From Streptomyces aureocirculatus (lineage in GTDB: Bacteria; Actinomycetota; Actinomycetes; Streptomycetales; Streptomycetaceae), in contig NZ_JOAP01000010.1 of the NCBI RefSeq assembly GCF_000720475.1, forward strand, positions 119,387 through 183,386: a DNA stretch of 64,000 bases, given 5' to 3'. This document shows positions 57,008 through 64,000 of the stretch, piece after piece. Position numbers and translations under genes: made by a program. The notes under the pieces were generated by a model. The model worked only from the letters and a program-made list of their open reading frames with translations. It was not told the DNA's origin and ran no database searches. How positions within the stretch are numbered: the stretch's first letter is position 1; each line of letters opens with the position of its first letter.

Positions 57008-57586
57008 GTGAATCTGGTCGTCAACGGCGACGCGGAGAGCGGGGCGGGCGGCACCGCCGACCCCGTCACCGAGGTCCGCGGCTGGCAGGTCGCCCAGGGA
57101 GCCCCGGCGCTCATCGCCTACAGCCTGGGCGGCGGCTACCCGACCCCGTCGGACCCCGGCCCGGCCCGGCGCGGCAGCCGCTTCTTCGCGGGCGGCAACA
57201 GCGCGCGCACCGCCCTGGTGCAGGACATCACCCTGCCGAGGACCGGCCGGACCGGGCGCAGGGCGGTCGACGCGGGGCGGGTGCGCTACACCCTGTCCGC
57301 CTGGCTCGGGGGCTATGCCGGGCAGGAGGACGGTGCCCGGTTCTCCGTGGAGTTCCGCGACGCCAAGGGCACACCGGTCGCCCTGAGCGTGCTCGGCCCC
57401 GTCGGCGCCGGGGACCGGGAGGGCCGCACGGGTCTCCTCGAGCGCACCGCCGAGGCCGCGGTGCCGCCCACCGCCCGCTCGGCGCGGCTGCTCCTCGTCT
57501 TCACCCGCAGCGGCGGCGGCACGTCCAACGACGGTTACGCGGACGCCCTCTCCCTCACCCTCAGCGCCGACGGAGGCCACCGATGA
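57008..57586 (+). CDS. Jelly-roll carbohydrate-binding-like protein linked to phoD
   Basis: 192 residues. It begins NLVVNGDAESGAGG, the usual opening of beta-jelly-roll modules (CBM-like), and continues with strands GWQVAQGAPALIAYS and RFFAGGNSARTALVQDI, closing in GYADALSLTLS. No signal peptide is visible, although it is coupled to an exported enzyme. It may bind the enzyme or a polymer, or be exported with its partner. AGGAGG lies five bases before the GTG. Its stop overlaps the PhoD start (ATGA). Confidence 0.7.
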   Translation: MNLVVNGDAESGAGGTADPVTEVRGWQVAQGAPALIAYSLGGGYPTPSDPGPARRGSRFFAGGNSARTALVQDITLPRTGRTGRRAVDAGRVRYTLSAWLGGYAGQEDGARFSVEFRDAKGTPVALSVLGPVGAGDREGRTGLLERTAEAAVPPTARSARLLLVFTRSGGGTSNDGYADALSLTLSADGGHR

Positions 57587-59148
57587 CCGTCAACCGCCGC
57601 GATCTGCTGAAGGCCGCAGCGGCCGCAGGTGCGCTGAACCTCGCCTGGCCGCTGACCGCGGGACTCACCCCCGCGCAGGCCCGTGCGGCGGCCGAGCGCC
57701 TGGGCGCCGAGTACGACCGGGCGCCCTTCACGCTCGGTGTGGCCTCCGGTGATCCACAGCCGCACTCGGTGCTCCTGTGGACCAGACTCGCGCCCGAGCC
57801 CCTCGCCGCCGAGCAGAGACTCCCCGAGGTCGTGGAGGTCGACTGGGTCGTCGCCAGGGACTCCCGGCTGCGGCACGTCGTCGCCCGCGGCACCGCGCCC
57901 GCCTCGGCGACGCTCGGCCACAGCGTGCACGTGCCGGTGAGCGGTCTGGCGCCCGGCCGCCACTACTGGTACGCGTTCAAGGCGCTCGGCAGGACCAGCC
58001 GCGTCGGCCGGACGAAGACCGCGCCGCGCGGCCGGGTCTCCAAGGTCACCTTCGCCGCCGCCAACTGCCAGGCCTTCCACGACGGTTTCTACGCCGCGCA
58101 CCGCGGCATCGCCCACGAGAACGTGGACTTCGTCATCCACCTCGGCGACTACATCTACGAGCACGGCCAGGTCGGCGGCGTACCCGAGAAGCACGTACGC
58201 GACCACGACGGTCCTGAGATCCTTTCCCTCGGCGACTACCGCAAGCGGCACGCCCTGTACAAGGGCGACAAGTCGCTGCGCGAGGCGCACGCCGCCCATC
58301 CGTGGTTCCTGACCTGGGACGACCACGAGGTGGTCAACGACTACAGCGGCACCGGGGGCGGCGCCCCGTTCATGCGCCGCCGCGCGGCCGCCTACCAGGC
58401 GTGGTTCGAGCACATGCCGCACCGCGACTCCTTCGGCGGCATGGCCCTGCCCGACCCCGAGATCCACCGGGTACGCCGCTGGGGCGACCTCCTGGAACTC
58501 AGCATCCTCGACCTGCGCTCGTACCGCTCCGCGCAGAACCTGCCCGACGGCACGATCCTCGGCGCCGAGCAGAAGGCCTGGCTCAAGCGCACCGTCGACC
58601 GCGCCCCGGACTCCTGGCACGTGTGGGCCAACTCGATCATGCTGAGCCAGTTGCGGGGCAGGCCGGGCGGCTCGTACATGTTCACCGACCAGTGGGACGG
58701 CTTCCTCGCCGAGCGCAAGGAGGTACTCGGGCACGTGCACAAGAGCGGTCTCGAGGACCTCGTCGTCATCACCGGCGACTGGCACTCGGCGTTCGTCGAC
58801 GACGTCCGCACCGACTTCGACCAGCCCGACTCACCCCTGGTCGGCACGGAGTTCACCGCCCACTCGGTGACCTCCGGCGCCTACTCGCCCGAGTGGAACT
58901 CCGCCAACGGCCCCCTCATGGGCAAGGCCAACCCGCACCTGAAGTACTTCGAGGGCAACCGGTACGGCTATGACGTGTACGAGGTGACACCTCGGCGCTT
59001 CACCACCCACATGCGCGTCATCGGCGACCGCCGCGACCCGAACTCCCCCGTGACCACGCTGACGAAGTTCCACGTGGACCGCGGCAAGGTCGGCTCGTAC
59101 GAGGACGAGGGCACCAAGGGGTCGGCTGCGCAGTACCGCAGGGACTAG
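57583..59148 (+). CDS. phoD: Secreted alkaline phosphatase D (PhoD)
   Basis: 521 residues. A Tat-type signal with twin Arg (NRRDLLKAAAAAGALNLAWP) is present, so a folded metalloenzyme is exported. The catalytic domain has FTLGVASGDPQPHSVLLWTR, then HLGDYIYEHG, TWDDHEVVNDYSG and ITGDWHSAFVDDV, all calcium/iron-binding motifs of PhoD phosphodiesterases. These release phosphate from phosphodiesters such as teichoic acid or phospholipids. Translation is coupled to the jelly-roll gene. I saw no clear PHO box. A terminator follows. Confidence 0.92.
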   Translation: MTVNRRDLLKAAAAAGALNLAWPLTAGLTPAQARAAAERLGAEYDRAPFTLGVASGDPQPHSVLLWTRLAPEPLAAEQRLPEVVEVDWVVARDSRLRHVVARGTAPASATLGHSVHVPVSGLAPGRHYWYAFKALGRTSRVGRTKTAPRGRVSKVTFAAANCQAFHDGFYAAHRGIAHENVDFVIHLGDYIYEHGQVGGVPEKHVRDHDGPEILSLGDYRKRHALYKGDKSLREAHAAHPWFLTWDDHEVVNDYSGTGGGAPFMRRRAAAYQAWFEHMPHRDSFGGMALPDPEIHRVRRWGDLLELSILDLRSYRSAQNLPDGTILGAEQKAWLKRTVDRAPDSWHVWANSIMLSQLRGRPGGSYMFTDQWDGFLAERKEVLGHVHKSGLEDLVVITGDWHSAFVDDVRTDFDQPDSPLVGTEFTAHSVTSGAYSPEWNSANGPLMGKANPHLKYFEGNRYGYDVYEVTPRRFTTHMRVIGDRRDPNSPVTTLTKFHVDRGKVGSYEDEGTKGSAAQYRRD

Positions 59149-59163
59149 TGCCCGGCTCCGCGC

Positions 59164-59199
59164 CCGACGGATCCGGCCGTACGCGGCCGGATCCGTCGG
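59164..59199. terminator. Terminator hairpin after phoD
   Basis: A perfect 15-bp stem (CCGACGGATCCGGCC and its complement) closes a six-base loop 16 bp after the stop. Confidence 0.85.
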
Positions 59200-59994
59200 T
59201 GCCGGGGCTGCGTTGTGAGGCTCGGTGGACGCTTGACGACCTGGGGTTGGCCGCAAGCGGAGCGTGAGTGGAATGGGTCACACCAGTTGCGCGGGGGCGG
59301 ACTTCCGGGCCGTCGCGTTCTTCACGCCTTCGGCGGCGCTCCACGGGCCGCCGATCGTTCATCGCTCGTCCTGAGCGGAAGTATCTGGCCCCCCGTTGCA
59401 GCGGGGGGCGCAGTCCAAGGTCGCACCCACGCCAGTGAGTTGCCGCCTCGGATGGGGCCGGTCTGGGACCAGCCGGTGTCCCCATGGTTGCGCACCAAGG
59501 GGAGTTCATGGAGCCATAAGGCTCATTCATCTCCCCGCATCGTAGATCCTTTGTAACTCGTGAACAACTCCCAACCAGGCGCTTTTATGCATTGTTTCAC
59601 CTGTGACCTGGCGTGTTCCCGCACGTATGGGTCCCGCTCGGATGTTGTTCACGTGCACGGCGGCTGGATTTCTTCGCGCTGCGCATGACCTATGAATGGC
59701 TCGTTTGCGCGGGGCTGTGGTCGCGGCCCGGCTTCCATGACAGACGCGATCGTTCCAGATCGGTTGCGCTCACAGTTGACCGGTCGGCGAACCCCTCTGG
59801 ATAGGTCACCCGTTGTGCCTTCAACTTCCTTGCGGGCGGACATCGTTGTCGCCTCAACAGGCGAGCCACCGCCGGCGGGAGCGTGCGGCACGCCGGCGCG
59901 TGGAGCGCCGCGCCCGGCCTGACCGGGGGGCCGGGGACCAGGGCCGCGGCGCCCGCTGACCAGCAGCTACCGAACCAGCGGAAGGAGCAGGGCC
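59200..59994. other. Long intergenic region before an Xre gene
   Basis: About 795 bases with no convincing gene, lower GC than average and no codon bias on either strand. GCCCCCCG and CGGGGGGC around TTGCAG (59388-59409) form a small hairpin. TTGACC-17 nt-GGATAG (59776-59804) resembles a housekeeping promoter for the Xre gene, which would then have a leader of about 185 bases. The region could hide a small RNA, but nothing in the sequence shows it. Confidence 0.45.
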
Positions 59995-60921
59995 GTGGCG
60001 CGTCCTGAGAAGGAAATCCCCACCGACGTTCCCCTGTCGTTGAAGTCCCTCGCGATCGACATGCGCACGTTGCGCAAGGACAGCAACCTGACCATCAGCC
60101 AGCTCGCGAAGGTGTCGGGCTACTCCACCGCGGCGATCTCGGGCGCGACCGCGGGCAAGAAGGTGCCCTCGTTGGAACTTGTCGAGGCGTTCGTCATGGG
60201 GTGCGGTTACACCGGCGACATGGAGCGGTGGCGGCGGGCGCACCGGGCCGCCCGACGGGACATGAAGGGCACGTCGAGTTCCTCGGAGGACACCGGCGAG
60301 CATCAGTTGCCCCGGCTGACCGCCCTCCTGCGGCGGACGCCCGAGCCCGCTCCCCCGTCGGCTCCGGCCGTACCGCCGCAGCCGGTCGGCCTGCTGTCCC
60401 TCGTCCAGGAGGCCCGGGAATGCGAGCGCCGCGACAAGCGCGTCAGCTCCGTCACGTCGGCGGACCACATGCACACCGCGCTCGCCCTGTGCACGACGCC
60501 GGAAGACGTCATCGAGCTGATGAACGAACTCGTCACCGACAAGGGCCTGTCGATCCAGGAGCTCGAGGCGCGCAGCCGCAAGCATTACCACATCTCCGAC
60601 ACCACGTTCACGCAGGTGCTCGGCGGCACCCAGCTCCCGACCGTCGAATGGCTGTACATCTTCCTGTCCGCCTGCGGCCTGGAGGAGGAGCGCACCGTGA
60701 TGTGGCACTTCACGGTGACGCGCATCCGGATCTCGCTCATGCGGCAGGCCCAGCGCGAGGTGTTCAAGAAGTCCCGCCGTCGCCGCCGTGAACTGCGCGA
60801 CATGATCACCGTCATCCGGCAGAAGAAGTCGCACCTCTACTACGTCGCCATGGCCGTGACCGTATGGACGGTGATCACGATCCCGCTCGCGTTCAAGGGG
60901 GTGGTGGTCCTGCCCCGGTAA
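59995..60921 (+). CDS. Membrane-anchored Xre-type regulator
   Basis: 308 residues. The N-terminal domain has a helix-turn-helix (DMRTLRKDSNLTISQLAKVS, YSTAAISGATAGKKVPSLEL). A Ser/Pro-rich linker follows, then a second domain with an Xre-like LSIQELEARSRKHYHISD and TQVLGGTQLPTVEWLYIFL. A basic stretch (KKSRRRRRELRD) precedes one membrane helix (YYVAMAVTVWTVITIPLAF) close to the C-terminus. It may be tethered to the membrane with its DNA-binding domains inside. The GTG has GGAAGGAG seven bases upstream. Such bipartite regulators occur in Streptomyces, but their role is not known. Confidence 0.8.
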   Translation: MARPEKEIPTDVPLSLKSLAIDMRTLRKDSNLTISQLAKVSGYSTAAISGATAGKKVPSLELVEAFVMGCGYTGDMERWRRAHRAARRDMKGTSSSSEDTGEHQLPRLTALLRRTPEPAPPSAPAVPPQPVGLLSLVQEARECERRDKRVSSVTSADHMHTALALCTTPEDVIELMNELVTDKGLSIQELEARSRKHYHISDTTFTQVLGGTQLPTVEWLYIFLSACGLEEERTVMWHFTVTRIRISLMRQAQREVFKKSRRRRRELRDMITVIRQKKSHLYYVAMAVTVWTVITIPLAFKGVVVLPR

Positions 60922-60958
60922 CCGATCGCCCGCGGCCGGTGGGCTCGGGGCGCGCCCC

Positions 60959-61624
60959 TCACCGCTCCCCCGGGCTCGCGAGCCCCACCTCGTACGCGAA
61001 GATGATCGCCTGTGCGCGGTCCCGCAGGGACAACTTGGTGAGCAGGGCGTTCATATGGGACTTGACCGTGGCGCGGCCGATGCCGAGGGACGCGGCGATC
61101 TCGGTGTTGCTGAGGCCGCGTGCCACCTCGCGCAGGACGTCGCGCTCGCGGCCGGTCAGGGCGTCCAGACGGCCGTCGGGGCGGGCCCTCGGGGCGATGG
61201 CGCCGGTGGCGAAGGCGTCGATGAGGCGGCGGGTGATCTCGGGGGCCAGGAGTGCCTCGCCCGCGGCCACCGTGCGGATGGCGTCGACCAGTTCCTGCGG
61301 GTCACAGTCCTTCAGCAGGAATCCGGACGCGCCGCCGCGCAGCGCCGTGAAGACGTACTCGTCACGGCGGTACGTGGTGAGCACGAGGACGCGTACGGGC
61401 GGGTCCATCTCGGTCAGCAGGCGCGTCGCCGTGAGACCGTCCGTGCCCGGCATGCGGATGTCCATGAGGACCACGTCCGGGCGGCTCGTCCGCGCCAGCT
61501 CGACGGCTTCACCGCCGTCCGCGGCCTGGCCCGCCACGGCCAGGTCCGGCTCGCCGTCGATGACGGCGGCGAAACCGGCACGGACCACGGCCTGATCGTC
61601 CACCACGAGCACCCGCACCGTCAT
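60959..61624 (-). CDS. NarL/FixJ-family response regulator
   Basis: 221 residues. The receiver domain has the acidic pair in VLVVDDQAVVRAG, the phosphoacceptor Asp in PDVVLMDIRMPGTDG and the Lys in FLLKDCDPQEL. The LuxR-type output domain is LTGRERDVLREVARGLSNTE followed by AASLGIGRATVKSHMNALL. It lies directly downstream of a histidine kinase on the same strand with a 145-bp gap full of 17-bp repeats, and is its likely partner. Confidence 0.92.
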   Translation of the reverse strand: MTVRVLVVDDQAVVRAGFAAVIDGEPDLAVAGQAADGGEAVELARTSRPDVVLMDIRMPGTDGLTATRLLTEMDPPVRVLVLTTYRRDEYVFTALRGGASGFLLKDCDPQELVDAIRTVAAGEALLAPEITRRLIDAFATGAIAPRARPDGRLDALTGRERDVLREVARGLSNTEIAASLGIGRATVKSHMNALLTKLSLRDRAQAIIFAYEVGLASPGER

Positions 61625-61653
61625 ACGCCCACCTCCGTCATGTGCCTGAACCC

Positions 61654-61738
61654 TTCATCCGTCCGTTTCTTTCGTCCGTCCGTTTCCTTGATCCGTCCGC
61701 TTCCTTCGTCCGTCCGCTTCCTTCGTCCGTCCGCTTCC
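61654..61738. repeat. Five 17-bp tandem repeats between kinase and regulator
   Basis: Five head-to-tail copies of TTCGTCCGTCCGCTTCC or close variants lie between the histidine-kinase stop and the response-regulator start. Confidence 0.9.
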
Positions 61739-61769
61739 TTCAGGCTTCTTCCCTTTCACTTCTGCCCTT

Positions 61770-64000
61770 TCAGGGGTGGCGCGGCGCCCTCACCCCCGGG
61801 TCCTCCAGCGCGTCCAGCAACTCCCGCAGGCCCGCCAGGGCCGCGCGAGCCGCCTCCGTGGTCGCGGCGAGGGCCTTTTGCGGGTCGGCGGCCGGGGCCA
61901 GGCCCTCCTCTGCCCGGCGTACCAGCGCCACCGTGTGGGCGACGACCGTCGCGTGCAGGCCCGTGGCGACGCGCCGCCGTTCGCCCGTCACCGCATCGCC
62001 GACCCGTGCGGCGACGGCGTCGAGCAGTCGCCGCTCCCAGGGGCCGCCCTCGCCGCGCCGGGCACGGGCCAGCAGGCCGAGCGCCCACACCGGCAGCAGC
62101 CAGGGCACCGCGGCGAGCCCGAGGGCCGCGAGCAGCGGCACCGCGCCGGGGCCCGCCGACTCCGCGGGGTCGCCCGCCACCGCGAGGCCCACCGCGAGGC
62201 CGCCGACCAGGCCGACCGCCACCGGCGCGGGCCACGTCGCGCGGGCAGGGCCGTACGCCCCGGCCGCGTACAGGGCGATCAGCTCCGCCGTCCACGCGAA
62301 GGCGAGCGGGCCGAGCAGGGCGAAGTCGAGCAGCCCCGCGGAGCACGCGGCCGACCAGGCGAGGGACGTCGTGAGCAGGGCGGCCAAGGCCGTGGCGGGC
62401 GCACGCCGACGGACGAGGAGGGGCGCCGCGTGGAGCGTCAACAGGGCGGCGAGCAAGCTGAGGTGACGTGGCGTCGGCTCCCGGAGGACGGCGTTCGGCG
62501 GGGTGGTGGACAGCAGCAGGGGCAGCACCACGCACAGTACGGACGCCGCCGCGTCCGCGATCCGGGCGCGGGCCCGCGGGCGGGGCCCGGGGACGGGGAG
62601 GGCCGCCTCGACCGCCCAGCCCCCGTCGTCCGTCGGCCCCGCGGCCAGCCGTCCCCCCACCCCTTCGGCCCGCTCCCGCATCCCCACGAGCCCCCGTCCC
62701 GTGCCCAACGGCCCGCACGGGGCGGCAGTCTTCTCCGGTGTCGGCGGTCGCCCGTTGACCACCGTGATCCGCAACTCCCCTTCGGCACCCGGCTCATGGC
62801 CCAGGGACACCGCTACGGGCGCGCCCGCCGCGTACCGCATGGCGTTCGTCAGGGATTCCTGGACGATGCGGTACGCGGCGACGGAGGTCTCGCCCGGCAG
62901 GGGGCGTGGGCGGCCCTCGGCGGTGAGGGTGACGGGGAGGCCGAGGCGTTCCAGGCCCGCGCACAGGTGTGGAACGGACTCGTGGGGCGGGGCGTCGGGC
63001 GTCTCGTCGCCCACGACGGACACCAGGCGCCCCAGGGCGGCGAGGACATCGCGGCCGGACGCGGTGGCCGCGGCCAGGGCGGGAGCGGCCAGTTCGGGGC
63101 GGGCGGCGGCGAGGCGGAGAGCGGCGGCGCTCTGCACGGCGACGCCGGTCAGATGGTGGCCGACGGCGTCGTGCAGATCGCGGGCCAGGCGTTCGCGTTC
63201 GGCGGCGACCGCGGCACGGCGTTCGCGCTCCACTTCGGCGAGGCGGGCGAGGAGCCGCGTACGGCGGGCGGTGCGGTGGTGGCGCAGGCGTCCGCAGAGC
63301 ACGATCGCCAGGTGCAGCAGGGCGCCCGCGAGGAGGTCGTCGAGCAGTGGCCCCGGTGCCGGGTCCTCGATGCCGGGCAGCGGGATCCCGCGCAGCGGAA
63401 GGACGGCGGTGGCGAGGGCGGCGGCGCCGAGCGCGCGGCGCGCGGAGTCGTGGGTGGCGAGGGAGAACAGGGCGATCCACAGCGCGCAGGCCGGCCCGGG
63501 CGTCACCACCGTCTGCGGCAGCAGCGCCTCCGTCACGCCGTCGGCGACGAGGGCGACGGCGAACACCGGCACCGGCGCCCTGCGGCGCCCCGTCAGGACG
63601 ACCGCGACCACGGCCACCGCGAGGACGCCCAACAGCGCCTGCCATCCGGCCGCACCACCCGGGGCGCTCCCCGAGGCGCCGCTGCCCGCCCCCGGGGCCC
63701 CGGCTTCCCAGGGCGCACCCGCGAACGTGAACACGGGCGTCCCGTCGGTGAACGCGCCCGAGAGGAGCAGGACAAGCAACTGTCCCGCCAACAGCACCGC
63801 GGGCACGACCGCGTCAGCGCCGCGGAACCCTCCACCGGCCACGTCGGCCCCGCCGAGCCCTCCACCGGTCGCGTCAGCCCCGCCGAGCCCTCCACCCACT
63901 GCGCCGGTGCCGCCAAGCCCTCCACCAGCCACGTCAGCCCCGCCAAGCCCTCCACCCACCCCGCCGGTGCCGTCGAGCCCTCCACCGGCCACGTCAGCCC
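61770..64000 (-). CDS. Histidine kinase with duplicated core, 5' end cut
   Basis: At least 743 residues; the start lies beyond the window. The N-terminus seen is a Gly-rich decapeptide repeat (GLGGADVAGG). About six membrane helices precede a HisKA_3 domain with the phosphoacceptor His in ERLARDLHDAVGHHLTG, and a HATPase with ITVVNGRPP and GTGRGLVGMRERAEGVGG. Then a second membrane block of about six helices and a second, degenerate HisKA_3-like helix (GERRRVATGLHATVVAHTVA) close the protein; there LHD has become LHA and no ATPase follows. This partly duplicated layout is unusual. Its likely partner is the response regulator directly downstream. Confidence 0.85.
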   Translation of the reverse strand, partial: ADVAGGGLDGTGGVGGGLGGADVAGGGLGGTGAVGGGLGGADATGGGLGGADVAGGGFRGADAVVPAVLLAGQLLVLLLSGAFTDGTPVFTFAGAPWEAGAPGAGSGASGSAPGGAAGWQALLGVLAVAVVAVVLTGRRRAPVPVFAVALVADGVTEALLPQTVVTPGPACALWIALFSLATHDSARRALGAAALATAVLPLRGIPLPGIEDPAPGPLLDDLLAGALLHLAIVLCGRLRHHRTARRTRLLARLAEVERERRAAVAAERERLARDLHDAVGHHLTGVAVQSAAALRLAAARPELAAPALAAATASGRDVLAALGRLVSVVGDETPDAPPHESVPHLCAGLERLGLPVTLTAEGRPRPLPGETSVAAYRIVQESLTNAMRYAAGAPVAVSLGHEPGAEGELRITVVNGRPPTPEKTAAPCGPLGTGRGLVGMRERAEGVGGRLAAGPTDDGGWAVEAALPVPGPRPRARARIADAAASVLCVVLPLLLSTTPPNAVLREPTPRHLSLLAALLTLHAAPLLVRRRAPATALAALLTTSLAWSAACSAGLLDFALLGPLAFAWTAELIALYAAGAYGPARATWPAPVAVGLVGGLAVGLAVAGDPAESAGPGAVPLLAALGLAAVPWLLPVWALGLLARARRGEGGPWERRLLDAVAARVGDAVTGERRRVATGLHATVVAHTVALVRRAEEGLAPAADPQKALAATTEAARAALAGLRELLDALEDPGVRAPRHP
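63829..64000. repeat. 30-bp tandem repeats in the histidine kinase N-terminus
   Basis: Five to six units of about 30 bp encode decapeptides such as GLGGADVAGG and GLGGTGAVGG on the minus strand. The array runs into the window edge. Confidence 0.8.

Overview
The window is high-GC actinobacterial DNA and looks like a Streptomyces chromosome arm. Supporting signs are the extreme GC bias at third codon positions, a popR/clpP3-clpP4-type locus, a secreted GH6 cellulase behind a CebR-type box, a secreted intradiol dioxygenase fused to a chitin/lignin-type binding module, a fused SecDF, and many GTG starts. I saw no rRNA, tRNA, CRISPR array, prophage or intact insertion sequence.

Layout. 0-9.3 kb: a regulatory block with a MarR regulator, a divergent PP2C phosphatase, and a seven-gene minus-strand run. 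The run contains a GAF/PP2C phosphatase, two STAS anti-anti-sigma proteins, an RsbW-like kinase, a B12-binding protein with the W-x9-E-H motif of adenosylcobalamin photoreceptors, a serine hydrolase and a SigB/F-type sigma factor. It reads as a complete partner-switching circuit that may be light-responsive. 9.6-17.7 kb: secreted proteins, a GH16-like enzyme, a frameshifted luciferase-like monooxygenase, an alpha/beta hydrolase, the dioxygenase with its AraC regulator, and a Nudix hydrolase. 18.3-21.5 kb: an Xre regulator divergent from an ImmA/IrrE metalloprotease and a MAB_1171c-like membrane protein; a near-identical 23-bp element lies on each side of the Xre gene.

21.4-25.2 kb: two regulator/target pairs (TetR with an NAD-dependent beta-hydroxyacid dehydrogenase, MarR with an MFS exporter), each with palindromes in the divergent spacer. 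25.2-34.7 kb: a sugar or sugar-acid locus with IclR, a DgoD-like dehydratase, a zinc dehydrogenase, an unrecognised barrel-like protein, a ChvE/GguA/GguB-type ABC importer and LacI. 34.7-48.4 kb: GH6 cellulase, a PAP2-diacylglycerol kinase fusion, a MocR/LysE pair, a B3/B4-domain protein, two gene remnants, a histidine phosphatase, a zinc exporter, a GntR regulator, an Xre-TPR regulator and an M64 peptidase. 48.5-54.6 kb: SecDF, a His-rich secreted protein, PopR, a Nudix protein with ten 10-residue repeats, and clpP4/clpP3. 54.7-64 kb: secreted arginine deiminase, a PhoD phosphatase operon, a membrane-anchored Xre protein and a two-component system cut by the right edge.

Two features recur. 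Short perfect tandem repeats (5, 9, 10, 14, 15, 17 and 30 bp) sit in promoters, spacers and linkers. Three genes have a -10-like hexamer exactly 6 nt before the start codon, which suggests leaderless transcripts. All functional calls come from reading the sequence and recalling families; no database search was run.
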